Origin: Bacillota bacterium
GTDB lineage: Bacteria > Bacillota > Clostridia > Peptostreptococcales > Anaerovoracaceae
Length of the DNA: 39,896 nt
NCBI GenBank assembly: GCA_029008005.1
Contig: JAQXIX010000046.1
Span: 1-39,896 of the forward strand
Reading direction: 5' to 3'
Shown here: positions 1 through 9,119 of the stretch, piece after piece
Numbering within the stretch: position 1 is the first letter of the stretch
How the letters are laid out: the number at the start of each line of letters is the position of its first letter
Notes under the pieces: generated by a model
The model's input: the letters and a program-made list of their open reading frames with translations, nothing else
Database searches by the model: none
What the model was told of the DNA's origin: nothing
Translations under genes and position numbers: made by a program

Positions 1-779
<779 letters not shown>

Positions 780-792
<13 letters not shown>

Positions 793-1286
793 TGTGGATC
801 CCTCGCGTTTCTGATCACTTTATCAACAATAGCATCCTGACCTGCTTTTTCTATTTCGCTGCCGACAATCTGTTCAGCTGCCAGAAGTGCGAGCTCTGCA
901 ATCTCGTCACGAAGATCTTCAATTGCCTTTTCTTTTTCCTTCTCGACTGCCTTTTCTGCCTTTGCAATAATTGCTGCCGCCTCTGCATGAGCCTCCTCCA
1001 CAATCTGTGCGGAACGCTCGTCAGCTTTCTGCTTGGCTACTCTGAGAATTTCACGAGCTTCGTCTTCAGCATTGGAAATCCTTCTGGTATATGCGGCCAT
1101 CTTGGCGTCTGCCTTCTTGCTTACAGCATCTGCCTGATCGAATTTATCTCTTATTCTCTGCTTTCTGCCTTCAAGAGCTCCGAGAAACGGTTTGTAAATA
1201 AACTTTCCGAGAACTCCTACGAGAATAAGGAAGTTGACCATTGCAAATATTATTTCCTTCAGGTCTATTCCTAAAGCTTCAAGCAT
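780..1286 (-). CDS. atpF: F0 ATP synthase subunit b
   Basis: 168 aa, the usual length. There is one N-terminal membrane helix (about residues 10-30, IIFAMVNFLILVGVLGKFIY) followed by a long charged, Ala/Glu/Lys-rich coiled coil (about 40-150) that forms the peripheral stalk. It lies between atpE (42 nt upstream) and atpH (13-nt overlap), the standard bacterial order. Only one b-type gene is present, so the stalk is a homodimer. Confidence 0.97.
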
Positions 1287-1328
1287 AATTTATGCCTCCC
1301 TGCATTCTTTAACTTGTGTCCTTACAGC

Positions 1329-1556
1329 TTACATCTTAGCAATCAGCATGAATGCAAGTACGAGTCCGTAAATAGTAAGCGCTTCCATGAATGCGAAAGC
1401 AAGAATCATGTTTGTACGAAGTTCACCCATTACTTCCGGCTGACGTGACATACTTTCCATTGCGTTTGCACCTACTTTACCCATTCCGAGTCCCGGGCCG
1501 ATTGTTGAAACGCTAATAGTAATAGCTACTGCCAGTGCGATTAATCCTGTTGTCAT
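1329..1556 (-). CDS. atpE: F0 ATP synthase subunit c (ring proteolipid)
   Basis: 75 aa hairpin of two membrane helices joined by the polar loop RQPE (38-41). The ion-carrying carboxylate is Glu58 in helix 2 (FMEALTIYGL). The helix-1 motif GPGLGMG has Met25 where Na+-type rings carry Gln, and the residue after Glu58 is Ala where Na+ rings carry Ser or Thr. From known c-ring ion signatures this points to proton rather than sodium coupling; that is inference, not measurement. It is the third gene of the atp operon, with a 66-nt gap after atpB. Confidence 0.97.
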   Translation of the reverse strand: MTTGLIALAVAITISVSTIGPGLGMGKVGANAMESMSRQPEVMGELRTNMILAFAFMEALTIYGLVLAFMLIAKM

Positions 1557-1622
1557 TTTGTTGTTCTCCTTTCAGATGAAATGATTTGAAAATTTATTTG
1601 GATATTAATTGCAAACAATTTA

Positions 1623-2285
1623 TTAAAGGTGCTCTTTCTCACAGGCTTCTCCGATGTATATCGCAGTAAGAAGCGAGAATACCAGTGCCTGTACGAGAGC
1701 CAGTATTACGATCAGGAACTGCATTATTACCGGAAGGCCTACCGGGAACAGTCCGCTGAGTACATGCACAACCTCTTCGTCACCGAAGGTGTTTCCGTAA
1801 AGTCGCAAGGACAGGGATATAGGTTTCGCAAGCTCATCTATGAGCATAAGCGGAAGCATGAATGCGAAAGGCATTACCATTCGCTTATATGTTCCCAGTC
1901 CCTTGTGCTCTCTGATTCCGATTATCTGAACCAGTATTATTACGAGTATCGCGAAGCCGGCTGTGAAATTCAGGCTGCTTGTCGGTGCCTGGAAGCCCTT
2001 CGCAACACCTGCCAGCGGCAGGAGTCCTGTGTAGTTACATATGAGAATATATATGAACAGCGTTGCTACCAGAGGGAAATATCTCTTACAGAGATGCTCT
2101 CCCATCAGATTGTTGAAGAAATTGTGGAGTTTCTCAATTCCCATCTCAATCATGTTCTGAACACCTTCCGGCATTTCCTTGAGATTCCTGCTCACAATAA
2201 CCGAAATAATTATTATCAGTATCGTAAGCACGCTGCTCGTTATCATCGCGTCTGTCATTCCTATTGAATATAATTTGTCTATCAT
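1623..2285 (-). CDS. atpB: F0 ATP synthase subunit a
   Basis: 220 aa membrane protein with five or six helices that forms the ion half-channels against the c ring. The essential arginine is Arg161 in PISLSLRLYGNTFGDE, the family's most conserved stretch. It starts 5 nt after atpI and precedes atpE. Confidence 0.97.
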   Translation of the reverse strand: MIDKLYSIGMTDAMITSSVLTILIIIISVIVSRNLKEMPEGVQNMIEMGIEKLHNFFNNLMGEHLCKRYFPLVATLFIYILICNYTGLLPLAGVAKGFQAPTSSLNFTAGFAILVIILVQIIGIREHKGLGTYKRMVMPFAFMLPLMLIDELAKPISLSLRLYGNTFGDEEVVHVLSGLFPVGLPVIMQFLIVILALVQALVFSLLTAIYIGEACEKEHL

Positions 2286-2290
2286 AGTCC

Positions 2291-2596
2291 TTACTTCTCC
2301 TTAACGCTTGCCACTCTCTCCCTGATCGGCGCCAATTTGCCTGCTATACTTAACCCGATTGCTGCTGAAAGAATCATTGCCATAAAATTCAATGGCACTA
2401 AATTCCTGATTAGGAAAACAAAAAGAAGCGCAACAACGTTTATGGCATATCCTATGCCCATGCGAAGATACAGCGCTCCCAAGGTCAATTCTTTCTTAGA
2501 TTTTATTATACTTTTCCAAAGGCTTGCATACTTAATAAGCCCAACAACCAGTCCATACGTCAGTCCGGCTAATATGCCCTCAATTACGGACATCAT
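2291..2596 (-). CDS. atpI: AtpI-like ATP synthase assembly protein
   Basis: 101 aa with about four predicted membrane helices (6-24, 45-62, 66-85 and a short last one) and a charged tail. Its position directly ahead of atpB and its topology match the AtpI/subunit I family, which helps c-ring assembly or supports Mg2+ handling. Sequence conservation in this family is weak, so the call rests mostly on position and topology. It is the first gene of the operon. Confidence 0.8.
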   Translation of the reverse strand: MMSVIEGILAGLTYGLVVGLIKYASLWKSIIKSKKELTLGALYLRMGIGYAINVVALLFVFLIRNLVPLNFMAMILSAAIGLSIAGKLAPIRERVASVKEK

Positions 2597-2670
2597 AATA
2601 ACACCCTCACATTACTTCCCTTACAATAACTTGGAATAGCAAAATTGTATACTATATGTACAAAAAAAAC

Positions 2671-2699
2671 AACATCTTGCACAATAAACAGCATGTCAA
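2671..2699 (-). promoter_or_regulatory. candidate promoter of the atp operon
   Basis: A perfect TTGACA (complement of 2694-2699) lies about 100 nt upstream of atpI. At 17-nt spacing the -10 would be GATGTT, a poor match. An AT-rich TATAGTATACAAT stretch at 2645-2657 is an alternative -10 region but lacks a good -35. The start site is therefore not settled. Confidence 0.3.
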
Positions 2700-2776
2700 T
2701 AGGGCGTTTTGGACAATCTAGTACCGTTTTCTGTTAATTTGCAATTTAGCACCGCAAGTTAGTACCGATTGCAATT

Positions 2777-4141
2777 CTATAATCCGCCTATCACATTCCT
2801 TACCCACTTCTTGCTTCGGAACCTTTTCGTTACAATTAGAAGCTTTACAAAACCTTCTAATTTAACGCTCAGAACCGCCAGATATACAGGCCAGTGAAGA
2901 ACAAGTGCGGTTCCGAAGGCAACGGGAACTCCAATAAGCCAGACAGTTCCTACTTCCGTAAACATCGCGAACTTTGTATCGCCTCCGCAGCGCAAAGCAC
3001 CTGTAATCAAGGTCGCATTACACACTTCAATCCACAAGGTTGCCGCGTAAACCATCAGTATCTTCCATGCGGTATCGGCTCCCTCCGGGGTAAATTCAAA
3101 AAGTTTCAGAATCGGTTCTCCGAACAGGAAAGTCACTCCTCCAAGAACAAGTCCCAATATTGCCGACAGCTTCAGAAGATGCTTTGCCATCTGAAATGCC
3201 TGATCGGTAGCTCCCTCTCCAAGCTTCTGTCCGACAAGTATCAGTACTGCATCCCCAATGCTGAATGCTGCCATCGAAAAAAGATTATTTATCGTATTGC
3301 ATGCCTGAAAGGCTGCCCCCGCCGTAACGCTTATTCGCGCGTAAGCCGCTACGTACATAGCTGTACCGAGACCCCACATTGCTTCATTTACAGTCGTCGG
3401 CACAGCATTTCTTACAATTCTCACGGCGAGCTCTCTGCCGAATCCGAAAAATTCCTTTATCCGGCCTTTGACCGGATTCTCTCTTCCGAACACAAAAGCC
3501 ATTATCAGACAGATTTCTATGATTCTGGAGAAGACCGTAGCCAGGGCCGCTCCCTGAACACCCATTTCCGGCATTCCCAGCTTGCCGTAAATTAAAATAT
3601 AATTAAGTGCTGTATTCGCACACAATGCTGTCGCACTGGCGATAAGCGGCTGTTTTGTCTGCTGCGTTGCTCTTAATGCTATTGTCATCGGCTGAATAAT
3701 TGCCAAAAGCAGGAAACACGGTGCCCCCGTCCTTAAATAAAGCGCACCTTTCTCGATTACTTCAGGATACTTGGTGAAGACCCGGATAATCTGCTCCGGA
3801 AATATCACGGCTCCCAGAAAGAATACAACGGCGAATCCCATACATATTACAGCTGTAAAGCCCGTTGTCCTACGGACATTCATGTCATCACGGGCACCGA
3901 AAAACTGTGATATGAAAGTTGCCGCCCCGCCGCAAAATCCGAAAACCAGCATCCAGAACACAAAAAATATCTGGACAGCAACACCTACGGAATTGAGTGC
4001 TGCTTCTCCCAGACCTCCAATCATAAGATTGTCTACCAGGTTCAAGCTGGATCCTATCAGACTCTGCAATGCAATGGGTCCGGCTACAACTCCAACCTGC
4101 TTATACATTTTTTTCTTATCTATTTCGTTTAGTGTTTTCAC
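2777..4141 (-). CDS. MATE-family multidrug/cation exporter
   Basis: 454 aa, the usual length for MATE antiporters, with about 12 membrane helices in two six-helix halves. The N-terminal half opens with GPIALQSLIGSSLNLVDNLMIGGLG, a classical MATE signature, and continues GFCGGAATFISQFFGA. It would export cationic drugs or metabolites using an H+ or Na+ gradient; the substrate cannot be read from sequence. The start codon is GTG at 4141, overlapping the end of the upstream tagO/wecA-type gene by 26 nt with only a weak GGGAAGAG ribosome site. Met12 is a possible alternative start. Confidence 0.93.
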   Translation of the reverse strand: MKTLNEIDKKKMYKQVGVVAGPIALQSLIGSSLNLVDNLMIGGLGEAALNSVGVAVQIFFVFWMLVFGFCGGAATFISQFFGARDDMNVRRTTGFTAVICMGFAVVFFLGAVIFPEQIIRVFTKYPEVIEKGALYLRTGAPCFLLLAIIQPMTIALRATQQTKQPLIASATALCANTALNYILIYGKLGMPEMGVQGAALATVFSRIIEICLIMAFVFGRENPVKGRIKEFFGFGRELAVRIVRNAVPTTVNEAMWGLGTAMYVAAYARISVTAGAAFQACNTINNLFSMAAFSIGDAVLILVGQKLGEGATDQAFQMAKHLLKLSAILGLVLGGVTFLFGEPILKLFEFTPEGADTAWKILMVYAATLWIEVCNATLITGALRCGGDTKFAMFTEVGTVWLIGVPVAFGTALVLHWPVYLAVLSVKLEGFVKLLIVTKRFRSKKWVRNVIGGL

Positions 4142-5201
4142 GTTCTTCTCTTCCCAGTCTCCTTCCCCTTACATTTACCTTATTGTTTCCCGTGTCTGTA
4201 AGAACGACGCCCACAAGGATTACAGCTATTCCCGCCAGGCCAATACACTCAATAATAAGATTTCTGCTGTACATTACCGCCATTATCCCGAGAATTCCGC
4301 TTATGCAGTACATGAGGAGAACCGCTCTCCTCTGACCGAATCCGGCTTTCATAATACGATGATGCAGGTGTTCTTTGTCGGCAGTTCCTATTGACTGTCT
4401 GCGTATCAGTCGCCTCACAATCGCCATTATCGTATCAAAAATCGGCAATCCCAGAACTATAGCCGGAATTGCAACCACGACAACTGCCGCACTTTTAACG
4501 GTTCCCAGGATAGACATCGCCGCTATGGCAAACCCCAAAAGCTGAGATCCTCCGTCACCCATAAATATTTTCGCCGGGTGGAAATTGTACGGAAGGAATC
4601 CGAGAGCCGCACCGGCTACAACCATCATGCCGATTGTCGGAACATAGTGTCCGTGGATGAATGCGACAAACCCTATGCAAAGAGCCGAAATAGCAGCAAT
4701 TCCCGCAGCCAGTCCGTCCAGCCCGTCAATAAGATTTACAGCATTGGTAATCGCAATAAGCCACAATACAGTCATAACATAACACGCTATCTCACCGAAC
4801 ACCATATTGCCTTCGCCGAAATAATTCGTTATGTACGGTATCCTCAGCCCCATTGCGAAAGAAACTGACGCGCATACTATCTGGCCGATCAGCTTTACCA
4901 GAGGTCTCACATTTTTCAGGTCATCGACAACACCCAGAATGTATATCATCGTGCATCCTACCATTGCCGGTACTATTCCGGGCTCCTGACAAGCGAAAAC
5001 CGCCAGTCCCACAATTATCCCGGCAAAAATCGCAAGCCCGCCGAATCGCGGCATAGGTTTGCTGTGCACTCTTCGGTTATCTTTCGGTATATCCATTGCA
5101 CCTATTTTAGGGGCAATCCATATGGCAAAGGGCGTCACCAGAACAGCCACCAGTCCTGACGTTAAAAACGGAGCCCATAAATCAAAACTTGTTCCTGTCA
5201 A
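4116..5201 (-). CDS. undecaprenyl-phosphate N-acetylaminosugar-1-phosphate transferase (TagO/WecA type)
   Basis: 361 aa polytopic membrane enzyme of the MraY/WecA family. It transfers a HexNAc-1-phosphate from UDP onto undecaprenyl phosphate to begin teichoic acid or surface polysaccharide synthesis. Diagnostic motifs are DDLKNVRPL, NAVNLIDGLDGLAAG, FMGDGGSQLLG and the HLHHRI loop. The reading frame starts with TTG at 5201, supported by AAGGAG (5209-5214) 7 nt upstream; no ATG nearby has a better site. Neighbouring genes do not tell which polymer it primes. Confidence 0.93.
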   Translation of the reverse strand: MTGTSFDLWAPFLTSGLVAVLVTPFAIWIAPKIGAMDIPKDNRRVHSKPMPRFGGLAIFAGIIVGLAVFACQEPGIVPAMVGCTMIYILGVVDDLKNVRPLVKLIGQIVCASVSFAMGLRIPYITNYFGEGNMVFGEIACYVMTVLWLIAITNAVNLIDGLDGLAAGIAAISALCIGFVAFIHGHYVPTIGMMVVAGAALGFLPYNFHPAKIFMGDGGSQLLGFAIAAMSILGTVKSAAVVVVAIPAIVLGLPIFDTIMAIVRRLIRRQSIGTADKEHLHHRIMKAGFGQRRAVLLMYCISGILGIMAVMYSRNLIIECIGLAGIAVILVGVVLTDTGNNKVNVRGRRLGREERENTKRNR

Positions 5202-5222
5202 CTTGTTTCTCCTTAGCCTCTT

Positions 5223-5678
5223 TTATTCATCAAGCATTACAATTCGCAGTCCTGCTTCCTTAAGGATTTCAACTGACAGCTCGTCAGGATATCCTTCTCT
5301 GACTACAATTCTCTGTATGCCGGCGTTTATAATCATCTTGGCACATATAACACAGGGCTGATGGGTTACATAAATCGTAGCCCCTTCAATGCTCTGTCCC
5401 AGAGTCGCCGCCTGGATTATTGCGTTTTGCTCGGCATGCAGCGCTCTGCACAGCTCATGCTTCTCTCCGGACGGAACGTTAAGCTGCTGTCTGAGACAGC
5501 CACCTTCCCGCTCTCCGCAGTGACTTATTCCTCTGGGCGCACCGTTGTATCCGGTTGCAACAATATGTCTGTCTTTAACAATTACTGCTCCAACCTGCCG
5601 TCTTAGGCATGTGGATCTCTTGGCAGTAACCTGAGCCATCTCCATGAAATACTCATCCCAGCTTGGTCTTTCGTTCAT
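5223..5678 (-). CDS. deoxycytidylate (dCMP) deaminase, ComEB type
   Basis: 151 aa zinc deaminase converting dCMP to dUMP for thymidylate synthesis. The zinc motif is complete: His81-Ala-Glu83 (HAEQNAI) and Pro108-Cys109-Val-Ile-Cys112. The substrate loop [19 protein letters not shown] and further Cys/His residues near 54-61 (HCGEREGGC) also fit dCMP deaminases. The ATG at 5678 is chosen over a TTG one codon earlier because GGAGGG sits 6-7 nt upstream of it. It lies between truA and the TagO-type gene, probably co-transcribed. Confidence 0.93.
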   Translation of the reverse strand: MNERPSWDEYFMEMAQVTAKRSTCLRRQVGAVIVKDRHIVATGYNGAPRGISHCGEREGGCLRQQLNVPSGEKHELCRALHAEQNAIIQAATLGQSIEGATIYVTHQPCVICAKMIINAGIQRIVVREGYPDELSVEILKEAGLRIVMLDE

Positions 5679-5695
5679 CAATGTCCCTCCGTCTT

Positions 5696-6472
5696 TTAAT
5701 AAAACACCTTGGCCAGATAAAGACCAAAGGGTGGTGCAGTGTGTCCTGCAAGCCTTCTGTCGCAGGCTTCTGTTATTGTTTCAATATATTCCGGTTCGTA
5801 TTTACCTCTTCCGATTTCAACCAGCGTTCCCGTCATAATACGCACCATGTTGTATAAAAAGCCGTCTCCGCTAACATGAAATTCGATTATTCCGTCTTCC
5901 TTCCCGGTCACTCCGGCTTCAAATATCTCTCTGACAGTAGTTTCCCTCGGATTCCCTCCGGACGCTTCGAAGGATTTGAAATCCTTCCTGCCAACCAGCT
6001 TTTTCGCCGCCTCGTCCATCTTATCCACATCAAGCGACCCCTTCACATAATACAGATAATTTCTGTTAAATACTGAATCCGCATCGGGTCCGCCAGCTTT
6101 TATCTTGTATATATACTCTTTGCCTTTGCAGCTGAATCGTGCGTGAAAATCATCAGGCATTTCAACAGCATCCACTATTCTGACAGGCGACAATCCGAAG
6201 GATGTCTTCTCGCGGCCGCAAAGGGCATTATTCATTACCATAGCAAGCCGCTCCACGGGAATACTTATATCCGTTTTAAACGAAGCTCTCTGCGCAAAGG
6301 CATGAACCCCTGCATCTGTCCTGCTCGTCCCACTCAGTAAAATCTCACGATTAAAAAGGCGGCTGAAGGTTTCTTCCAGATAGCCTTGCACCGTCTTTTG
6401 TCCCGGCTGCTTCTGCCAGCCGTGAAAACCGCTTCCGTCATATGAAATTGTAAGAAGAATATTTTTTGTCAT
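5696..6472 (-). CDS. truA: tRNA pseudouridine(38-40) synthase
   Basis: 258 aa, the usual TruA size. It isomerises uridines 38-40 in the tRNA anticodon arm. The catalytic aspartate is Asp53 in [14 protein letters not shown], and the N-terminal [14 protein letters not shown] is the family hallmark. The ATG at 6472 gives the normal N-terminus, yet there is no Shine-Dalgarno upstream. The nearest -10-like TATAAT boxes are only 9-16 nt away, so the mRNA could be leaderless. First gene of the minus-strand run down to the MATE gene. Confidence 0.96.
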   Translation of the reverse strand: MTKNILLTISYDGSGFHGWQKQPGQKTVQGYLEETFSRLFNREILLSGTSRTDAGVHAFAQRASFKTDISIPVERLAMVMNNALCGREKTSFGLSPVRIVDAVEMPDDFHARFSCKGKEYIYKIKAGGPDADSVFNRNYLYYVKGSLDVDKMDEAAKKLVGRKDFKSFEASGGNPRETTVREIFEAGVTGKEDGIIEFHVSGDGFLYNMVRIMTGTLVEIGRGKYEPEYIETITEACDRRLAGHTAPPFGLYLAKVFY

Positions 6473-6480
6473 TTCAAATC

Positions 6481-6509
6481 ATTATACATTATATATTCGA
6501 TACACGCAA
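6481..6509 (-). promoter_or_regulatory. candidate sigma-A promoter of truA
   Basis: On the minus strand TTGCGT (6504-6509), 17 nt, TATAAT (6481-6486). A second TATAAT sits at 6488-6493 without a good -35. The predicted start falls within a few nt of the truA ATG. Confidence 0.4.
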
Positions 6510-6573
6510 ACCACGACGGGGTAGTTCAAATCAAAGTAAATAAATCCGAGGGATTGCCGGATAAGGAGTTTTT

Positions 6574-6675
6574 ATGATTGATTTTGACAAAAACTATACA
6601 AACAGAAAAATAATTTTTTATATATGGCAGTTTTTACTTGAAACTAAAGGATTTTATGAAGATTTTGCCATATAG
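6574..6675 (+). CDS. possible 33-aa small protein or leader peptide
   Basis: An ATG at 6574 is preceded by AAGGAG (6563-6568) at 5-nt spacing and opens a 33-codon frame ending TAG at 6673-6675. The peptide begins MIDFDKNYTNRKIIFYIWQF and is mildly hydrophobic and aromatic in the middle. It runs through the first TATATGGCA/TGCCATATA pair of the repeat cluster, so two of those elements are inside the frame. There is no homologue I recognise and no clear promoter ahead of it. It may be a chance frame with a chance ribosome site. Confidence 0.3.
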   Translation: MIDFDKNYTNRKIIFYIWQFLLETKGFYEDFAI

Positions 6676-6790
6676 GATTTTTATAAAGTGTATATGGCAG
6701 TTTCAGACCTTAAATTGCCATATACGATAAAATTAAACCTTCTATGTATAATTTTTGCCGTATACGAAAATTATACTCCTGCTATGGCAA
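6621..6790. repeat. cluster of six TATGGCA / TGCCATA elements
   Basis: Within 170 bp the core TATGGCA occurs in both orientations: TATATGGCA at 6621-6629, TGCCATATA at 6666-6674, GTATATGGCA at 6690-6699, TGCCATATAC at 6716-6725, the variant TGCCGTATAC at 6756-6765, and TATGGCA at 6783-6789. The middle pair forms a perfect 10-bp inverted repeat with a 16-nt loop. The cluster ends about 30 bp upstream of the -35 of the aldehyde dehydrogenase promoter. Its place suggests a multi-site operator, but no known regulator motif is recognised. Confidence 0.7.
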
Positions 6791-6820
6791 TTGAGAACAA
6801 TAAATGTACAATTTCATCGG

Positions 6821-6849
6821 TTGAAAGCCTTTGCGCGGAAATATATAAT
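6821..6849 (+). promoter_or_regulatory. sigma-A promoter of the aldehyde dehydrogenase gene
   Basis: TTGAAA (6821-6826), 17-nt spacer, TATAAT (6844-6849). Transcription would start near 6856, leaving a short leader with AGGAGG at 6867-6872, 7 nt before the ATG at 6880. Confidence 0.75.
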
Positions 6850-6879
6850 AGTGAATGAATAACAACAGGAGGATATAAA

Positions 6880-8247
6880 ATGGAAAGCAAAGCATATATT
6901 GATGAATATATCGAAAGAGCCCGTATAGCTCAGGCTGAATTTGAAAAGCTCAGCCAGGAACAGGTTGATGCCGCTGTTCAGGCAATCGGCAGAGTCGTTT
7001 ATGAAAACGCCCGCTATCTGGCAGAGATTGCAGTTGAAGAAACCGGCATGGGTAATGTTGAAGACAAATATGCCAAGAATAAACAGAAGGCCGGTATCGT
7101 CTGGAACAATCTTAAAGGCAAGAAGTCCAGAGGTATTCTGGAAACAAACGAAGAGACAGGAATAACAACAGTAGCTAAACCGATGGGTGTTGTTGCTGCC
7201 ATTACTCCGTGTACAAATCCAATCGTAACACCTATGAGCAATTCCATGTTCGCTCTCAAGTGCGGTAATGCGATTATCATAACACCGCACCATAAATCAG
7301 TTAAATGCAGCACTAAAACTGTCGAGATGATGAACGAAGCTCTGGCAGAACTGGGTATGCCGGAAAATCTGATTCAGATTCTCAGTGAGCACTCAAGAGA
7401 AAATACGAAAAACCTTATTTCATCGGCCGATGTGGTTGTTGCCACAGGCGGTCCGGGTATGGTAAACGCCGCTTACAGTTCAGGCAGACCGGCTCTCGGC
7501 GTCGGCGCCGGCAACGTACAGTGCATAATAGATGAAGGATATGATTATAAGGAAGCTGTTCCAAAAATTATTAAAGGGCGTTCTTACGACTACGGAATAA
7601 TCTGTTCGGCTGAGCAGAGTGTAATCTGCCCTGAAAAGGATTTCGAAGATATCCTCGCCGAATTCGAGTTAAATGGTGGCTATGTAGTAAGAGACAAAGC
7701 CGAGCTCGAAAAGATTCGCGGCGCTCTCTTCGAAGACGGCAAAACCAATCGTCATTCAGTCGGCCAGTCATGCGCTAAGGTTGCGGAACTGGCAGGCATT
7801 GAAATCCCTGACGATACGAAAGTAATTGTTGCCGCTGCCGAAGGTACAGGCAAGACAGACGTTCTCGGTGGAGAGAAAATGGCGCCTGTAATCAGCGCCT
7901 ATGCCTATAAGGATCTCGACGATGCAATAAGAATAGCTGCCGAAAATCTGGAAAAAGACGGCAAAGGCCATTCTGTTGCTTTTCATTCCGACAGCGAAGA
8001 GCATATCGCTAAAATCGGCGAAAGCCTTTGTGTATCCAGATTCGTAATCAATCAGTGCAGCGCCAACTCGGCCGGAGGAAGCTACTTCAACGGTCTGAAT
8101 CCGACGAATACCCTCGGTTGCGGCTCCTGGGGTCACAACTCGATTTCAGAAAACCTGAACTATCATCATCTGATGAACGTCTCCAGAATAGCCAGATTCA
8201 TGCCGAACAATCATGTTCCTACCGACGAAGAGCTCTGGGGTAAATAG
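6880..8247 (+). CDS. CoA-acylating aldehyde dehydrogenase (SucD/PduP/EutE-like)
   Basis: 455 aa, typical of stand-alone acylating aldehyde dehydrogenases that interconvert an acyl-CoA and its aldehyde with NAD(P)H. The catalytic cysteine is Cys242 in YGIICSAEQSVI. Other family stretches are VAKPMGVVAAITPCTNPIVT, VVVATGGPGMVNAAYSSGRP and the C-terminal NTLGCGSWGHNSISENL. From memory it most resembles the clostridial succinate-semialdehyde dehydrogenase SucD, but acetyl-, butyryl- or other acyl-CoA substrates are possible. No microcompartment targeting peptide or shell genes are seen. It has its own promoter and a strong AGGAGG, and lies downstream of an unusual repeat cluster that may control it. 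Confidence 0.9.
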   Translation: MESKAYIDEYIERARIAQAEFEKLSQEQVDAAVQAIGRVVYENARYLAEIAVEETGMGNVEDKYAKNKQKAGIVWNNLKGKKSRGILETNEETGITTVAKPMGVVAAITPCTNPIVTPMSNSMFALKCGNAIIITPHHKSVKCSTKTVEMMNEALAELGMPENLIQILSEHSRENTKNLISSADVVVATGGPGMVNAAYSSGRPALGVGAGNVQCIIDEGYDYKEAVPKIIKGRSYDYGIICSAEQSVICPEKDFEDILAEFELNGGYVVRDKAELEKIRGALFEDGKTNRHSVGQSCAKVAELAGIEIPDDTKVIVAAAEGTGKTDVLGGEKMAPVISAYAYKDLDDAIRIAAENLEKDGKGHSVAFHSDSEEHIAKIGESLCVSRFVINQCSANSAGGSYFNGLNPTNTLGCGSWGHNSISENLNYHHLMNVSRIARFMPNNHVPTDEELWGK

Positions 8248-8264
8248 ACATTATATTTTTCCGA

Positions 8265-9119
8265 ATGTTAGGGTATGTACAGATTTACAAACCGGATCTG
8301 AAGGTTCGGGAATATGAAACATATATGGGTTATTACTGCGGAATCTGCAAGTATATCGGCAAGAAATACGGGCAGCTTCCGCGTATGTCGCTCAGCTACG
8401 ATGCAGCATTTCTTGCAATCGCACTTGCTTCTGTCGTAGATTCTCCCGACGAACCCGTTCAAGAGCATTGCATTGTCCATCACATCAAGAAAAAAACTGT
8501 AATTCGCAACAGCTTCATTGAGTATGCCGGTGATGTTATGCTTATTTTAGCGTGGCACAAACTAGCTGACGATGCACGCGACGACAACAGCCTTCCTGCA
8601 AAATCCACAATGGTGCTCCTGAAACACCATTACAGGAAACTGCAGAAAAAATATCCTGAGCTGTGCCGCAATATCGCCATAGGACTTTCTCGACTTTCGA
8701 AACTCGAGAAGGAAAAATGCGCCAGTCTGGATCGCACCGCTGAAGCCTTTGCTAAAATAATGGAAGTAATATTTGTCGGAGGCTCTCCGGATTTTCACGA
8801 AACCTTCGCAAAAGCCGGTTATCATTTAGGCAAATGGGTCTATCTGGCAGATGCCGTTGACGATATCGAGAAGGATATTAAGTCCGGCGCATACAATCCG
8901 CTGATTTACAGGTTTGAATACTCTCCCGGCGAAGATCCGAAACAATTCAGAAACAGGATTACTCCGAACCTGGAATTCAATCTTTACCAGTATCTGTCTG
9001 TTATTGCAGATGCCTTTAATTCTCTTGATATAAAGAAAAATAAGGGTATAATAGATAACATAATTTATTTCGGTCTCAATAAAAAAACCGAAGACATAAT
9101 AAAAGGAGAAATTGAATGA
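8265..9119 (+). CDS. DUF5685 family protein
   Basis: 284 aa, function unknown. The N-terminus MLGYVQIYKPDLKVREYETYMGYYCGICKYIGKKYG carries the conserved Tyr-Cys-Gly-x-Cys-Lys element of DUF5685. A later acidic DAVDDIEKDIKSGAYNPL segment resembles the metal-binding Asp motifs of all-alpha prenyltransferase-like folds, which is only an impression. There is no signal peptide. It starts 17 nt after the aldehyde dehydrogenase with no obvious Shine-Dalgarno, and its stop overlaps the start of the J-domain gene as ATGA, so the two are translationally coupled and probably act together. Confidence 0.8.
   Translation: MLGYVQIYKPDLKVREYETYMGYYCGICKYIGKKYGQLPRMSLSYDAAFLAIALASVVDSPDEPVQEHCIVHHIKKKTVIRNSFIEYAGDVMLILAWHKLADDARDDNSLPAKSTMVLLKHHYRKLQKKYPELCRNIAIGLSRLSKLEKEKCASLDRTAEAFAKIMEVIFVGGSPDFHETFAKAGYHLGKWVYLADAVDDIEKDIKSGAYNPLIYRFEYSPGEDPKQFRNRITPNLEFNLYQYLSVIADAFNSLDIKKNKGIIDNIIYFGLNKKTEDIIKGEIE

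Noticed and set aside
1629-2267. 212-aa plus-strand frame antisense to atpB
   Set aside because: Shadow of the conserved atpB codons; no start signal or family resemblance.
2645-2663. TTGTA-N9-TACAA dyad upstream of atpI
   Set aside because: Short arms in AT-rich DNA, readily found by chance; no second copy noted.
6518-6536. tRNA-like GGGGTAGTTCAAATC segment
   Set aside because: No pairing T stem, no acceptor or anticodon arm, so neither a tRNA nor a convincing attachment site.
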